The position numbers and the translations under genes were made by a program. From positions 99,027-163,026 of IMG/VR virus record IMGVR_UViG_3300046171_000225: a stretch of DNA of 64,000 nt, one strand, 5' to 3'. This DNA comes from a virus. Below the pieces are notes generated by a model. That model was not told the DNA's origin. It worked only from the letters and a program-made list of their open reading frames with translations, and searched no databases. Positions 22,922 to 30,403 of this stretch are shown one piece after another; position 1 is the first letter of the stretch; every line of letters begins with the position of its first letter.

Positions 22922-23212
22922 ATGTCAGGAAGTACAATCAGCATTAGCAATGAGAGAATGTGGAAAATGTTTACTCTGGTTACTGGTGTACTTATCGTGC
23001 CTTTAGTTGGCTGGGTTTGGAATACAAACGTAGCTGTAGCGCAGATACAAAATGATCTTCAAGATGCTGAAGGGACTATTGTTGTTCTTGGGCAAAAAGT
23101 TGAAGAATCTGATGTTAATGCAAAAGCTATCATCTCCATGAAGAAAGATATAGAATACATGAAAGAGACTCTTGACAGAGTAGAAAGAATTGTTGTCGAT
23201 AAGCAGAGGTAG
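22922..23212 (+). CDS. membrane-anchored coiled-coil protein (holin- or spanin-like?)
   Basis: The 96-aa product has a charged N-terminus, one transmembrane helix (about residues 14-34, VTGVLIVPLVGWVW) and a coiled coil (LQDAEGTIVVLGQKVEESD and on). This arrangement is common in small phage lysis-related membrane proteins, but no diagnostic motif is seen. GTGGAGG precedes ATG 22922. Confidence 0.55.
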   Translation: MSGSTISISNERMWKMFTLVTGVLIVPLVGWVWNTNVAVAQIQNDLQDAEGTIVVLGQKVEESDVNAKAIISMKKDIEYMKETLDRVERIVVDKQR

Positions 23213-23243
23213 AGAGTCATCTAGCGAAGGAGCACAAAATACC

Positions 23244-24266
23244 ATGAAAATCAAGATAATTCCAGCTGGAGCCCTCGAAGAAAAGAAGAAAAAGAAGGCT
23301 AAAAAGAAAGACGACCGCTGCACTCGTATAGCCAAAAGAAAATATAAGGTGTGGCCCTCTGCTTACGCCTCAGGAGCCGTGGTACAGTGTAGGCGAGGTA
23401 AGATATGGAAAGGACTCAAAGAGGGCCAGGAAGAGCCTCTAGAGGCAGCTGAGGAGGCTATCCTAGACACGTTGAAGGCAGAAGGTGGTGCCGCTGGTCT
23501 AGAACCCCTAGAGAAGGCTGTGGCAGACTTGAAATTGCCTGAGGATTTTAACATTGTAGAGTTTTTGAAGGATCTCGACACTGTTGGGCAGCATGAAGAT
23601 GGGGACTACTACTCTAAGCAGGGTCTAGAAGAGGGAGAGATCATTGATTTCCCAGCTAAGGAGCGCTCCGACGAGAACGTCCAGCTAGTAAACCAGTTAT
23701 TTAAAGATTTCAACCAGCTACAAGACGTAGATAATAAAGATGAAATCGGCATTGTTCTTACACTAAATTTGAGACAGCTTGAATCTGATCAGATGAGAGA
23801 AGTTGACCCTGACCTCAACCAAGTAGCTTTTGAGAAGATGTATGGCAGAGTGGTCGATGTTGTTGAGAAAGCGATACAAGATAACGTCGTAGAACTAAGA
23901 GAAGCCAAAAAAAAAAGAAAGAAGCGAAAAAAAGCAGGCACTGAGTCCTCAAAAGAGAAATCCCTAAGAGACTGGTTTGGTCGTAAGGGAGCAAAGGGCA
24001 AGAAAGGCGGCTGGGTTGATTGTAACGCTCCAGACGGCAAAGGTGGCTACAAAGCTTGTGGTCGTGAGAAAGGCGAGAAGCGTAAAAAGTATCCTGCCTG
24101 CAGACCAACCCCTGCTGCTTGCAAAGAGCGCGGAAAAGGCAAGACTTGGGGCAAAAAAGCTAAGAAAAAGAAGAAAATGAAGGAATCTGCTGAAGAATAT
24201 GTCTACGGAGTTAAAAATCCGGGTCGTATGGGCAACATTTATAAAATAAAGGTGGTTAAGTCATGA
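23244..24266 (+). CDS. basic protein with WPSAYAS and DUF6321-like modules
   Basis: ATG 23244 gives a 340-aa protein with MKIKIIPAGALEE (second tag type). Module 1, residues 26-50, is CTRIAKRKYKVWPSAYASG...VVQC. Module 2, about 242-306, is SLRDWFGRKGAKGKKGGW, DCNAPDG, CGR and YPACRPTPAACK, which I associate with DUF6321. Both are Lys- and Cys-rich and known from marine phages. The acidic centre separates two strongly basic ends. A DNA-condensing or zinc-binding head protein is plausible but unproven. Confidence 0.65.
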   Translation: MKIKIIPAGALEEKKKKKAKKKDDRCTRIAKRKYKVWPSAYASGAVVQCRRGKIWKGLKEGQEEPLEAAEEAILDTLKAEGGAAGLEPLEKAVADLKLPEDFNIVEFLKDLDTVGQHEDGDYYSKQGLEEGEIIDFPAKERSDENVQLVNQLFKDFNQLQDVDNKDEIGIVLTLNLRQLESDQMREVDPDLNQVAFEKMYGRVVDVVEKAIQDNVVELREAKKKRKKRKKAGTESSKEKSLRDWFGRKGAKGKKGGWVDCNAPDGKGGYKACGREKGEKRKKYPACRPTPAACKERGKGKTWGKKAKKKKKMKESAEEYVYGVKNPGRMGNIYKIKVVKS

Positions 24267-24670
24267 TTATCCGTATTGTAAAAAAGGTTTTGGAGATGGC
24301 ATGCCCCCGTGCTACCCAAGATGTGGACCTAAACACAAAAAACAGAAACAGTACCAGAGAAAACCACATGTATGGGCCTCTAAATGTGAAAGAGCCCGGT
24401 GATTATTGGGAAAAACTGGCCAAAAAGTGGGATACAACTGAAAAAGCTGCAAAAAAGAGCACTTGTGGTGTCTGTGTAGCCTTCGACATCTCTCCACGTA
24501 TGGATGATTGTATGCCCGGTTCTGTTTCTGACGACAGTGGGCGTCTTGGTTACTGCTGGATGCATCATTTTAAGTGTCACTCTGCTCGATCCTGCGACAC
24601 ATGGGCTACTGGTGGCCCTATAACTAAAGATAAGGTATCTTATGAATGGCAGAGAAAAGGCGAAAAATGA
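24263..24670 (+). CDS. Cys-rich protein
   Basis: The 135-aa product begins MIIRIVKKVLE (second tag type, LE end). Its C-terminal domain is CGVCVAFDISPRMDDCMPG, LGYCWMHHFKCHSARSCDTW: six cysteines and several His, so a metal or Fe-S site is likely. I recall this domain from other large marine phages, function unknown. It overlaps both neighbours by 4 bases. Confidence 0.6.
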   Translation: MIIRIVKKVLEMACPRATQDVDLNTKNRNSTRENHMYGPLNVKEPGDYWEKLAKKWDTTEKAAKKSTCGVCVAFDISPRMDDCMPGSVSDDSGRLGYCWMHHFKCHSARSCDTWATGGPITKDKVSYEWQRKGEK

Positions 24671-26385
24671 AAAAGATACTTGAGTCGTGGAGACTATACG
24701 AGAATCAAGCCCTAAAAGACGGGATTGAAAGAGAGTTTAGAATTATCCTCATTAACTGGGTTAGCAAGTATAGTCCGGGCTCATCTGAAGGTAAAAAACT
24801 TGAGGCATGGTTTAATACTAATAAAAAGTCGCAGTTTAATAAATATTCTTATGACCAATTATATGGAGCCATGGTCCAGTATATGGATCAAATTGCAGTT
24901 GTTCCTCTAATGGTGGGGGAAGAGCTTTTTCCTAGGCGTGTGGCGTATAGTAAAAACAGTCAGCAATTAGCTGCTTATGGTCCCCCACCGCTAAACCCTC
25001 CATACGATAAACAAAAAACTGGTATGTTTATAGTTAATGCCCAAAAATGGTCACAAAGTGATGAAGGGAGAAAGAAAGATATTATTAACCATGAAGCTGG
25101 CCATTGGCTAGATTGGTTTAAAGGGTTTATTGGTAGCAATACAGATACAAAATTTGCTTCCCAAAGTGGCACTGACCTGTCCTTACTTAAAACCATATTT
25201 TTGGACTCTCCCGTGGATGGGCACGGGTTAAATCAAGAACAGCTACAATATTTTGGTAGCAAAAAGGAACAACGTGCTTACTTGAAACAATATGTCGGCT
25301 CTAGTTTATCCAAAGGCGATATATTTAATATTTGTACTGCTCAGCGAGAAATAGTTGCCTCCGGTGGCTTTAAAAGCCTCACACCAGAGAAATATAAGGA
25401 TATATCATCCCGAGTCAATTTCAGACCCGAACTGATTCTTTATTTTAATTGTGGCAGAGCCAGTCAAGATCAAATTATTGATGCTGTTAAGCAGCTGGTC
25501 AAAGTAGATCAAGGGCAACGCACCATGGTTGCAGAGCGAGAAGCGTCAGTTGACCCTAAAATGAAGAAATATCTTGAGGACCATCCTTACATGGAGCCTG
25601 ACGGCATGCAGGAAGGTGAAACTCAAGATATCCCAGAGACGCAGCGTAAGATTTTATTAAGAATCAAAAAACAATTACAAAAATCTGCTGAAAAACATGC
25701 TCGACAAGCGAGACAGGCTACAGATATTGCAAAAGCATCACAAAAATCATCTGATTTGCATCGCGATCAAGTTGATCAGCTTGATGCAATGACCGAAGAC
25801 AACTTAGAAGAAAAAAGAGGAGCAACTCCTGCCTACTGTAGGTCCACTGCATGTAAAGATATGGGGTTCACACAGAAAGCCAGTTGTAAATCCCAAGGTA
25901 TTAAGGATTGTTACAGAGGCAAAAAGAAAAATGAGCAAGTTGAGCTTCAGGAGCGTTGCCAAAAGGGATATAAGACACACCCAACAAGAAAAACAAAGAT
26001 TATGTTTGGTAAACGGTATAGAAATTGTGTAAAAGCAGAGGAAGGCCGCATGTTAGAGGCCGACCCTAAGAAAGGAACGGGCAAAAAGCCTAAAGGTTCT
26101 GGTAGAAGACTATATACTGATGAAAATCCTAAAGATACAGTTTCTGTTGAGTTCTCTTCAGTAGCTGCTATCAAGCGTACACTTGCAAAAGCATCTTTCA
26201 AGGCCAAGTCTCACAAAAGACAGTCTCAGATTATTAACCTTATACACCAGAGAGTCAGGGCTGCATATAAAAATGCAAAGGATCCAAAAGTAAAAGCAAG
26301 GCTTAAAAGAGCTTATGAATATGCAGAAGAAAGAAAAGAAGCTTCAAAGAAAAAGACAGCAAGACTGAGGAAGGCTAAAAAATGA
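24667..26385 (+). CDS. tagged metallopeptidase-like protein with basic Cys modules
   Basis: The 572-aa protein starts MKKILESWRLYE, a tag ending in LYE. A zincin motif IINHEAGHWLDWF places H142, E143 and H146 as a gluzincin/metzincin-type site. A helical region follows, then two Cys modules (ATPAYCRSTACKDMGFTQ... and CQKGYKTHPTRKTKIMFGK...) and a very basic C-terminus (KKKTARLRKAKK). It may be a protease packed in the head or carried with DNA. Proteolysis is not shown. It overlaps the preceding gene by ATGA. Confidence 0.65.
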   Translation: MKKILESWRLYENQALKDGIEREFRIILINWVSKYSPGSSEGKKLEAWFNTNKKSQFNKYSYDQLYGAMVQYMDQIAVVPLMVGEELFPRRVAYSKNSQQLAAYGPPPLNPPYDKQKTGMFIVNAQKWSQSDEGRKKDIINHEAGHWLDWFKGFIGSNTDTKFASQSGTDLSLLKTIFLDSPVDGHGLNQEQLQYFGSKKEQRAYLKQYVGSSLSKGDIFNICTAQREIVASGGFKSLTPEKYKDISSRVNFRPELILYFNCGRASQDQIIDAVKQLVKVDQGQRTMVAEREASVDPKMKKYLEDHPYMEPDGMQEGETQDIPETQRKILLRIKKQLQKSAEKHARQARQATDIAKASQKSSDLHRDQVDQLDAMTEDNLEEKRGATPAYCRSTACKDMGFTQKASCKSQGIKDCYRGKKKNEQVELQERCQKGYKTHPTRKTKIMFGKRYRNCVKAEEGRMLEADPKKGTGKKPKGSGRRLYTDENPKDTVSVEFSSVAAIKRTLAKASFKAKSHKRQSQIINLIHQRVRAAYKNAKDPKVKARLKRAYEYAEERKEASKKKTARLRKAKK

Positions 26386-26978
26386 TTCTAACAGAAGAAA
26401 AACTAAAATCAATTATTCTTGATGAGCTACGAAAGACGGTTTTTAAAGAGGGCTTACGTCATCACTACGTCAATCGTGTCCCTGTTCATGAATCTATCTA
26501 TCGTATTGGTTCTCCTTGTTACTTCAATGTAATCAGTCAGGCAAGAGACTTTTATAAGAAGGGCCTCTATGAAGCTGTTAATGAAGAGGAGAGGGACATT
26601 CTAGAGAACACTAACCTTGGTGAATGGGCGATGTTTGAAGGAGAAGAAATCCCTTTGGATTTCCCGATGTATGCGGAGACTCTCGAAGAAGCCAAGAAGA
26701 AAAAGAAGAAAGATCCCCCGATTGGCAAGCCTTCCAGAAACACAGGCTCTGGCAAGAAGTATAAAGTCTTTGTTCGCAACCCTAAGACTGGTAAGATCAA
26801 GAAGATTACTTACGGTGATTCCAAAGGTGGCCTCAAGGGTGGCTGGAACAGCCCTGAGGCTCGTAAGTCATTCGCTGCACGTCATAAGTGTGCCGAGAAG
26901 AAAGATCGCACTAAGGCCGGTTACTGGGCCTGCAGAGCACATAAAGATTTTGGACCAGGAATCGGAAGGTTCTGGTGA
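26382..26978 (+). CDS. basic protein with DUF5872-like C-terminus
   Basis: The 198-aa protein starts MILTEEKLKSIILDEL. A Lys stretch (KKKKKKD) leads to a C-terminal module KKYKVFVRNPKTGKIKKITYGD ... RKSFAARHKCAEKKDRTKAGYWACRAH, which I associate with DUF5872. The function is unknown; the basic, two-Cys module suggests nucleic-acid or metal binding. It is coupled to both neighbours by 4-base overlaps. Confidence 0.65.
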   Translation: MILTEEKLKSIILDELRKTVFKEGLRHHYVNRVPVHESIYRIGSPCYFNVISQARDFYKKGLYEAVNEEERDILENTNLGEWAMFEGEEIPLDFPMYAETLEEAKKKKKKDPPIGKPSRNTGSGKKYKVFVRNPKTGKIKKITYGDSKGGLKGGWNSPEARKSFAARHKCAEKKDRTKAGYWACRAHKDFGPGIGRFW

Positions 26979-27250
26979 TGGATTTTCCCTTCTCTGAAAA
27001 GAAGGTCGGAAATAAACTATTCCTCCGAGAGTTTAGAGAAGATGTAGACTCTGAGGAATTGATTTGGCATCAAGACAAAGAAGACAGAAAGGTCAAGATT
27101 ATTGAAGCTAACGGATGGAAGTTACAAATGGATAATGAACTTCCTGTCTTGTTAGAAAACGGCTCTACTTACTATATACCTGCCTACCATTTTCATCGAG
27201 TAATAAAGGGTAACGGCAGACTACTTATAGAAGTGGAGAAAAGCCCATGA
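26975..27250 (+). CDS. cupin-like small protein
   Basis: The 91-aa product has ELIWHQDKEDRKVKIIEANGW, LPVLLENGSTYYIPAYHFHRVIKG and a final LLIEVEKSP strand, fitting a single small cupin barrel with a His-rich edge. No tag is visible. Homologues in large marine phages are known to me only as hypothetical proteins. It overlaps both neighbours by 4 bases. Confidence 0.6.
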   Translation: MMDFPFSEKKVGNKLFLREFREDVDSEELIWHQDKEDRKVKIIEANGWKLQMDNELPVLLENGSTYYIPAYHFHRVIKGNGRLLIEVEKSP

Positions 27251-27822
27251 AATCACTTCTAGAAAATTGGAACAACTTCCTTACTGAACAAAAATCTTTT
27301 ACAGATAAGGAAAAGATAGCACTTGTTATATTTGGAGAAGCTCGTGGAGAGTCGAACGCTGGAAAGCGAGCTGTTTTGCATGTTGCTATGAATAGGGCTA
27401 AACACGAGGGCAAGTCTGTACTAGAGGTTATGCAAGAGCCGGGTCAATTTTCAATTTTAAATGATAATACTTTTGCTGATATATACAAAGAAGCACAATC
27501 GGGCGATATACCAAAAAAGAAATATGCAGAGAGTCTTGAAATTGTAAGTAATCCTGGAAAAGATATTACAGGAGGATCGACTCATTACCTAACCACAGAA
27601 CTCTACTATGGCAAAAGAAAATGGTGGGCTGACTATGACAAGAATATATGCTGGGTACCCATGATAGAAATAGGAAAGCATGTATTTGGAATTGAGACGG
27701 GCACATACCCGCCACCAGATGGACTTAAATGTGTATATAGCATCGAAAAAGGCAAAAGAAAGTACAATATGTCCACGGTCCCAGCAAGGCACGATTTCGG
27801 TCAGCATCCCAAGCTACCCTAA
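27247..27822 (+). CDS. tagged SleB/CwlJ-like cell-wall hydrolase
   Basis: The 191-aa protein starts MKSLLENWNNFLTE (tag with LTE). The SleB-type hydrolase domain follows: IALVIFGEARGESNAGKRAV with catalytic Glu 31, then HVAMNRAKHEG, VMQEPGQFSILN and ITGGSTHYL. Such enzymes cut peptidoglycan glycan strands. A packaged form could help DNA entry; a role in lysis is the alternative, although no signal peptide is present. It is the best-defined enzyme among the tagged proteins. Confidence 0.8.
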   Translation: MKSLLENWNNFLTEQKSFTDKEKIALVIFGEARGESNAGKRAVLHVAMNRAKHEGKSVLEVMQEPGQFSILNDNTFADIYKEAQSGDIPKKKYAESLEIVSNPGKDITGGSTHYLTTELYYGKRKWWADYDKNICWVPMIEIGKHVFGIETGTYPPPDGLKCVYSIEKGKRKYNMSTVPARHDFGQHPKLP

Positions 27823-27900
27823 CCGTACCGGTGCAACAATAAATAAATGCTTTTTATGAATTATGGGTCTATGTATAGTCCAATGTGGAGGGTCTATACA

Positions 27901-28068
27901 ATGACTTTTATATCAGGGCAAAAAGGTAATGTTGCAGTAGAGTACGGACTTATCGTTTGTTTGCTACTTGCTATTGTTGCTTCTTTATACATAGATGTTG
28001 GCGCAAAAATGAACACCTCTTTGTATACTTTAACAGATGCTATGGGAATTACTAATACTCAAGGCTAA
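27901..28068 (+). CDS. Flp-type pilin-like protein
   Basis: GGAGGG (27887-27892) sets ATG 27901. The 55-aa product is MTFISGQKG|NVAVEYGLIVCLLLAIVASLY and a short tail. This is the Flp/Fap pilin layout: a short leader ending in Gly 9, Glu at +5 followed by Tyr, and a single hydrophobic helix. Host TadV-type peptidases cut such leaders. A phage-borne pilin could enter or block host Tad pili. The match is to a short motif, so a chance resemblance is possible. Confidence 0.65.
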   Translation: MTFISGQKGNVAVEYGLIVCLLLAIVASLYIDVGAKMNTSLYTLTDAMGITNTQG

Positions 28069-28095
28069 TTACTACATATTTTAGGAGTTATTAGC

Positions 28096-28602
28096 ATGAG
28101 TGGTTTTAGTTCATTTAAGAATAGTAAACTTTTGTTTGAAAACTGGAGAAGTCATGTCACAGAAATCTCTGACCCAGTAGCAGACAAGTTAGCGTCTATG
28201 AGTGACGCAGAAAAAGAAGAAATGGAAGGCATACTAGATTCTGACGACGACAACGAGGGTTCAATGACCCTTCAGGAAGACGGACACACTGATGTTGCCT
28301 CTGCGATGCGCAAACTTAAGGTTGCCTGTGAGAACGCTCAGGACCTTCTAGAGGTGCTTTCTAGAATGCCACACGAAGGAGATCTTCCCTCTTGGTGGAT
28401 GAGTAAAGCTACGCTCGCTTCAAACTACCTTAGCAAGATGAGAGATTATCTTGTTTACCCTTCAGAAAAGCAGCTTAAACTACCTCTAGAAGAGAAAGAC
28501 GATCCTGTCTCTAAAGAAATCAGTAAGCTGGTCGATAAGGGAACTCCTCACAAGCAAGCTGTTGCAATCGCTCTTGATATGGAAGAGAAAGGTAAGATTT
28601 AA
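28096..28602 (+). CDS. tagged virion protein candidate
   Basis: The 168-aa protein carries the tag 9 residues in: LLFENWRSHVTE. A domain DVASAMRKLKVACENAQDLLEVL ... LPSWWMSKATLASNYLSKMRDYL recurs in large marine phages as a structural-type protein. The end KLVDKGTPHKQAVAIALDMEEKG is a small helical module. It may be a head core protein. AGGAG precedes ATG 28096. Confidence 0.6.
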   Translation: MSGFSSFKNSKLLFENWRSHVTEISDPVADKLASMSDAEKEEMEGILDSDDDNEGSMTLQEDGHTDVASAMRKLKVACENAQDLLEVLSRMPHEGDLPSWWMSKATLASNYLSKMRDYLVYPSEKQLKLPLEEKDDPVSKEISKLVDKGTPHKQAVAIALDMEEKGKI

Positions 28603-28650
28603 GCAACAGCTTCCTTAAACAAACTAATCTGCATAAATGCAAATTCTAGT

Positions 28651-28660
28651 ACTAATTAGT
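28651..28660 (+). promoter_or_regulatory. ACTANTTA element (palindromic form ACTAATTAGT)
   Basis: ACTAATTAGT lies 23 bases before ATG 28684, with GTAGGG between. Confidence 0.45.
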
Positions 28661-28683
28661 ATGTATCTTTGTAGGGTGGTAAC

Positions 28684-28833
28684 ATGGTTAAGTTTTCTAA
28701 AGATTTGGTAAAAAAGTATATTTTTCAGGCTTTAAAGGAAAGAGATCCAAATATTAAAGCTAAGATAACAAAGAAAGATATCTCCAATATTGTTAGAGAA
28801 GAAGTCTCCTCCTACTACGAGGGGAAAAAATGA
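28684..28833 (+). CDS. 49-aa helical protein
   Basis: The product MVKFSKDLVKKYIFQALKE continues as a basic helical protein. LKE at residue 19 could be a protease site like those of neighbours. It overlaps the next gene by ATGA. Function unknown. Confidence 0.55.
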   Translation: MVKFSKDLVKKYIFQALKERDPNIKAKITKKDISNIVREEVSSYYEGKK

Positions 28834-29771
28834 ATATAAAACAATTTGAAGATTACTTACGCAAACAAGTCCTTACAGAAAGGAAAGGATATCTGGAAAG
28901 CAGAGAGTCCTTCTCGGAGACAAAAGATCTTAATATTCTGGACGAAGGCGTAATGGATGCAATTGCTTCTTTAATTGGTCGTAGCGAGACAGTTCAGAGG
29001 TTCTTTGCAGGCAGATACCTAAGCTATATGGGAGTTCCAACTAGTAGTAAACTTTACGCCCCATTTATGGCATATATCGCAGATATTGACAAAGTAGAGC
29101 TACAAAAACTATTCAACGGTGAGGCAAAAGCAAGAAAAGATTTTGCCGAGTATTCGACGTTGCTCACACTACAAATTCTACAAAATGATTTTACAGATAT
29201 TTTTGGCTTAAATGAAAAGACTCATATTGGAGGCGCTTTATTAGACGCTATTCAATCTGCTATTGACAGTGACTCATTTAAGGAAGCGGTTAGAGGTTCT
29301 ATTTATGATTCTCTTATGAATGTTAGCAAGGACAATTTCAGTGCCGCTGAGAAAGAATTAGATGGAGATGAAGATGGGATCGATAATGCGGTAGAAAAGA
29401 TCCTCGGGTCAGATTCCAACAAGCCAGATGATATAGAGGCTATAAAAACCAAACTACGAACTGCAAGTGATGAACCACCTCCAGACATTTTTGTACCTGC
29501 AGATCCCAAAGAAGTAGAGCCTGTAAAAACGAAAGTGGCTAAGAAAAAGAAAAAAGCAGAACCTGAAGGTCAACTAGGTCTCTTCGGACAAGAACCAGTG
29601 AAAAAGGAAAAAGAGGTTACTGACGAGTTGGAGGATAAGGAAGAAGATACTGATGATAATCAGGCTGAGGAAGGGCCACAAAGGGGCAATGAAGAAGCTC
29701 AGCAGACAAGCCTGTTTGAAGAATCTTCTCCAATCTCCTCAGAATTGTTACAGAGGATACTAGATCAATGA
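28830..29771 (+). CDS. tagged protein with two clamp-binding-like motifs
   Basis: The 313-aa protein starts MNIKQFEDYLRKQVLTE (LTE end). A helical domain (about residues 40-190) is followed by a Lys-rich then acidic tail. That tail holds QLGLF (about 247-251) and QTSLF (about 291-295), both matching the bacterial sliding-clamp binding consensus QLxLF in an unstructured context. No other domain is recognised. Confidence 0.6.
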   Translation: MNIKQFEDYLRKQVLTERKGYLESRESFSETKDLNILDEGVMDAIASLIGRSETVQRFFAGRYLSYMGVPTSSKLYAPFMAYIADIDKVELQKLFNGEAKARKDFAEYSTLLTLQILQNDFTDIFGLNEKTHIGGALLDAIQSAIDSDSFKEAVRGSIYDSLMNVSKDNFSAAEKELDGDEDGIDNAVEKILGSDSNKPDDIEAIKTKLRTASDEPPPDIFVPADPKEVEPVKTKVAKKKKKAEPEGQLGLFGQEPVKKEKEVTDELEDKEEDTDDNQAEEGPQRGNEEAQQTSLFEESSPISSELLQRILDQ

Positions 29772-30136
29772 ACGATTCAAAGATTAAGACAATCGTGGAA
29801 GAGGTTATCAAAGAGTATTTTGCTCTAGTAGGACCATCCCTTCCCACTGCCGGTAGCGTATCACACCAGACAGTCGGTCCATTTGCTCAGCACATTCGCT
29901 CTGTTTCGGGTGGGCTTGATATTATCCTACAAAGTGTAAATGATGACGTAGCGGAGATTGAGGATGTGGATGCACAAGAACTTTTATTTGTATCTATTCC
30001 CGCTTTGCTTAACAAGATTGACACACTTAAGTCTGCAATTGAGAGAAGAGCCGGACTCAATGACCCCGAATCCCAGAAAAGAGAACCTATAGTCTCTGTT
30101 GAGAAAAGAAAGAAATACTACCTGAAGAGAAAATGA
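29768..30136 (+). CDS. hypothetical 122-aa helical protein
   Basis: The product MNDSKIKTIVEEVIKEYFALV has a helical start, a Gly/Ser stretch and a basic tail (EKRKKYYLKRK). VIKE at 13-16 is a weak tag-like site. It is coupled on both sides by ATGA overlaps. Function unknown. Confidence 0.55.
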   Translation: MNDSKIKTIVEEVIKEYFALVGPSLPTAGSVSHQTVGPFAQHIRSVSGGLDIILQSVNDDVAEIEDVDAQELLFVSIPALLNKIDTLKSAIERRAGLNDPESQKREPIVSVEKRKKYYLKRK

Positions 30137-30369
30137 GCCTCAATCCCAGCAACTCTTTTGGAGATGGATTCTCCGGTAGATTTGAGTGCGGTGACATCGT
30201 GTCTTGGAAGAATCTTGGAAAAGATGTCAACGTTGGGATGGTGTATGAAATCTATACAATTAAAATGGGCGGTCGTCAAATAAAAAAAGCAAAAATAGCT
30301 TCTTTCAAAGACATGCTGCATTACGAAATACTTGTATTAGAGCTAAAATTAGTTTCAAAAGCTAAGTAG
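30133..30369 (+). CDS. hypothetical 78-aa protein
   Basis: The product contains RFECGDIVSWKNLGKD and a beta-rich body, perhaps an SH3-like barrel. It has no tag and ends the operon before an ACTATTTATA element. Confidence 0.55.
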   Translation: MSLNPSNSFGDGFSGRFECGDIVSWKNLGKDVNVGMVYEIYTIKMGGRQIKKAKIASFKDMLHYEILVLELKLVSKAK

Positions 30370-30374
30370 TACAT

Positions 30375-30384
30375 ACTATTTATA
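30375..30384 (+). promoter_or_regulatory. ACTANTTA element
   Basis: ACTATTTATA lies 19 bases before ATG 30404, followed by GAGG. Confidence 0.45.
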
Positions 30385-30403
30385 GTGTTGAGGTACCCGC
30401 AAC

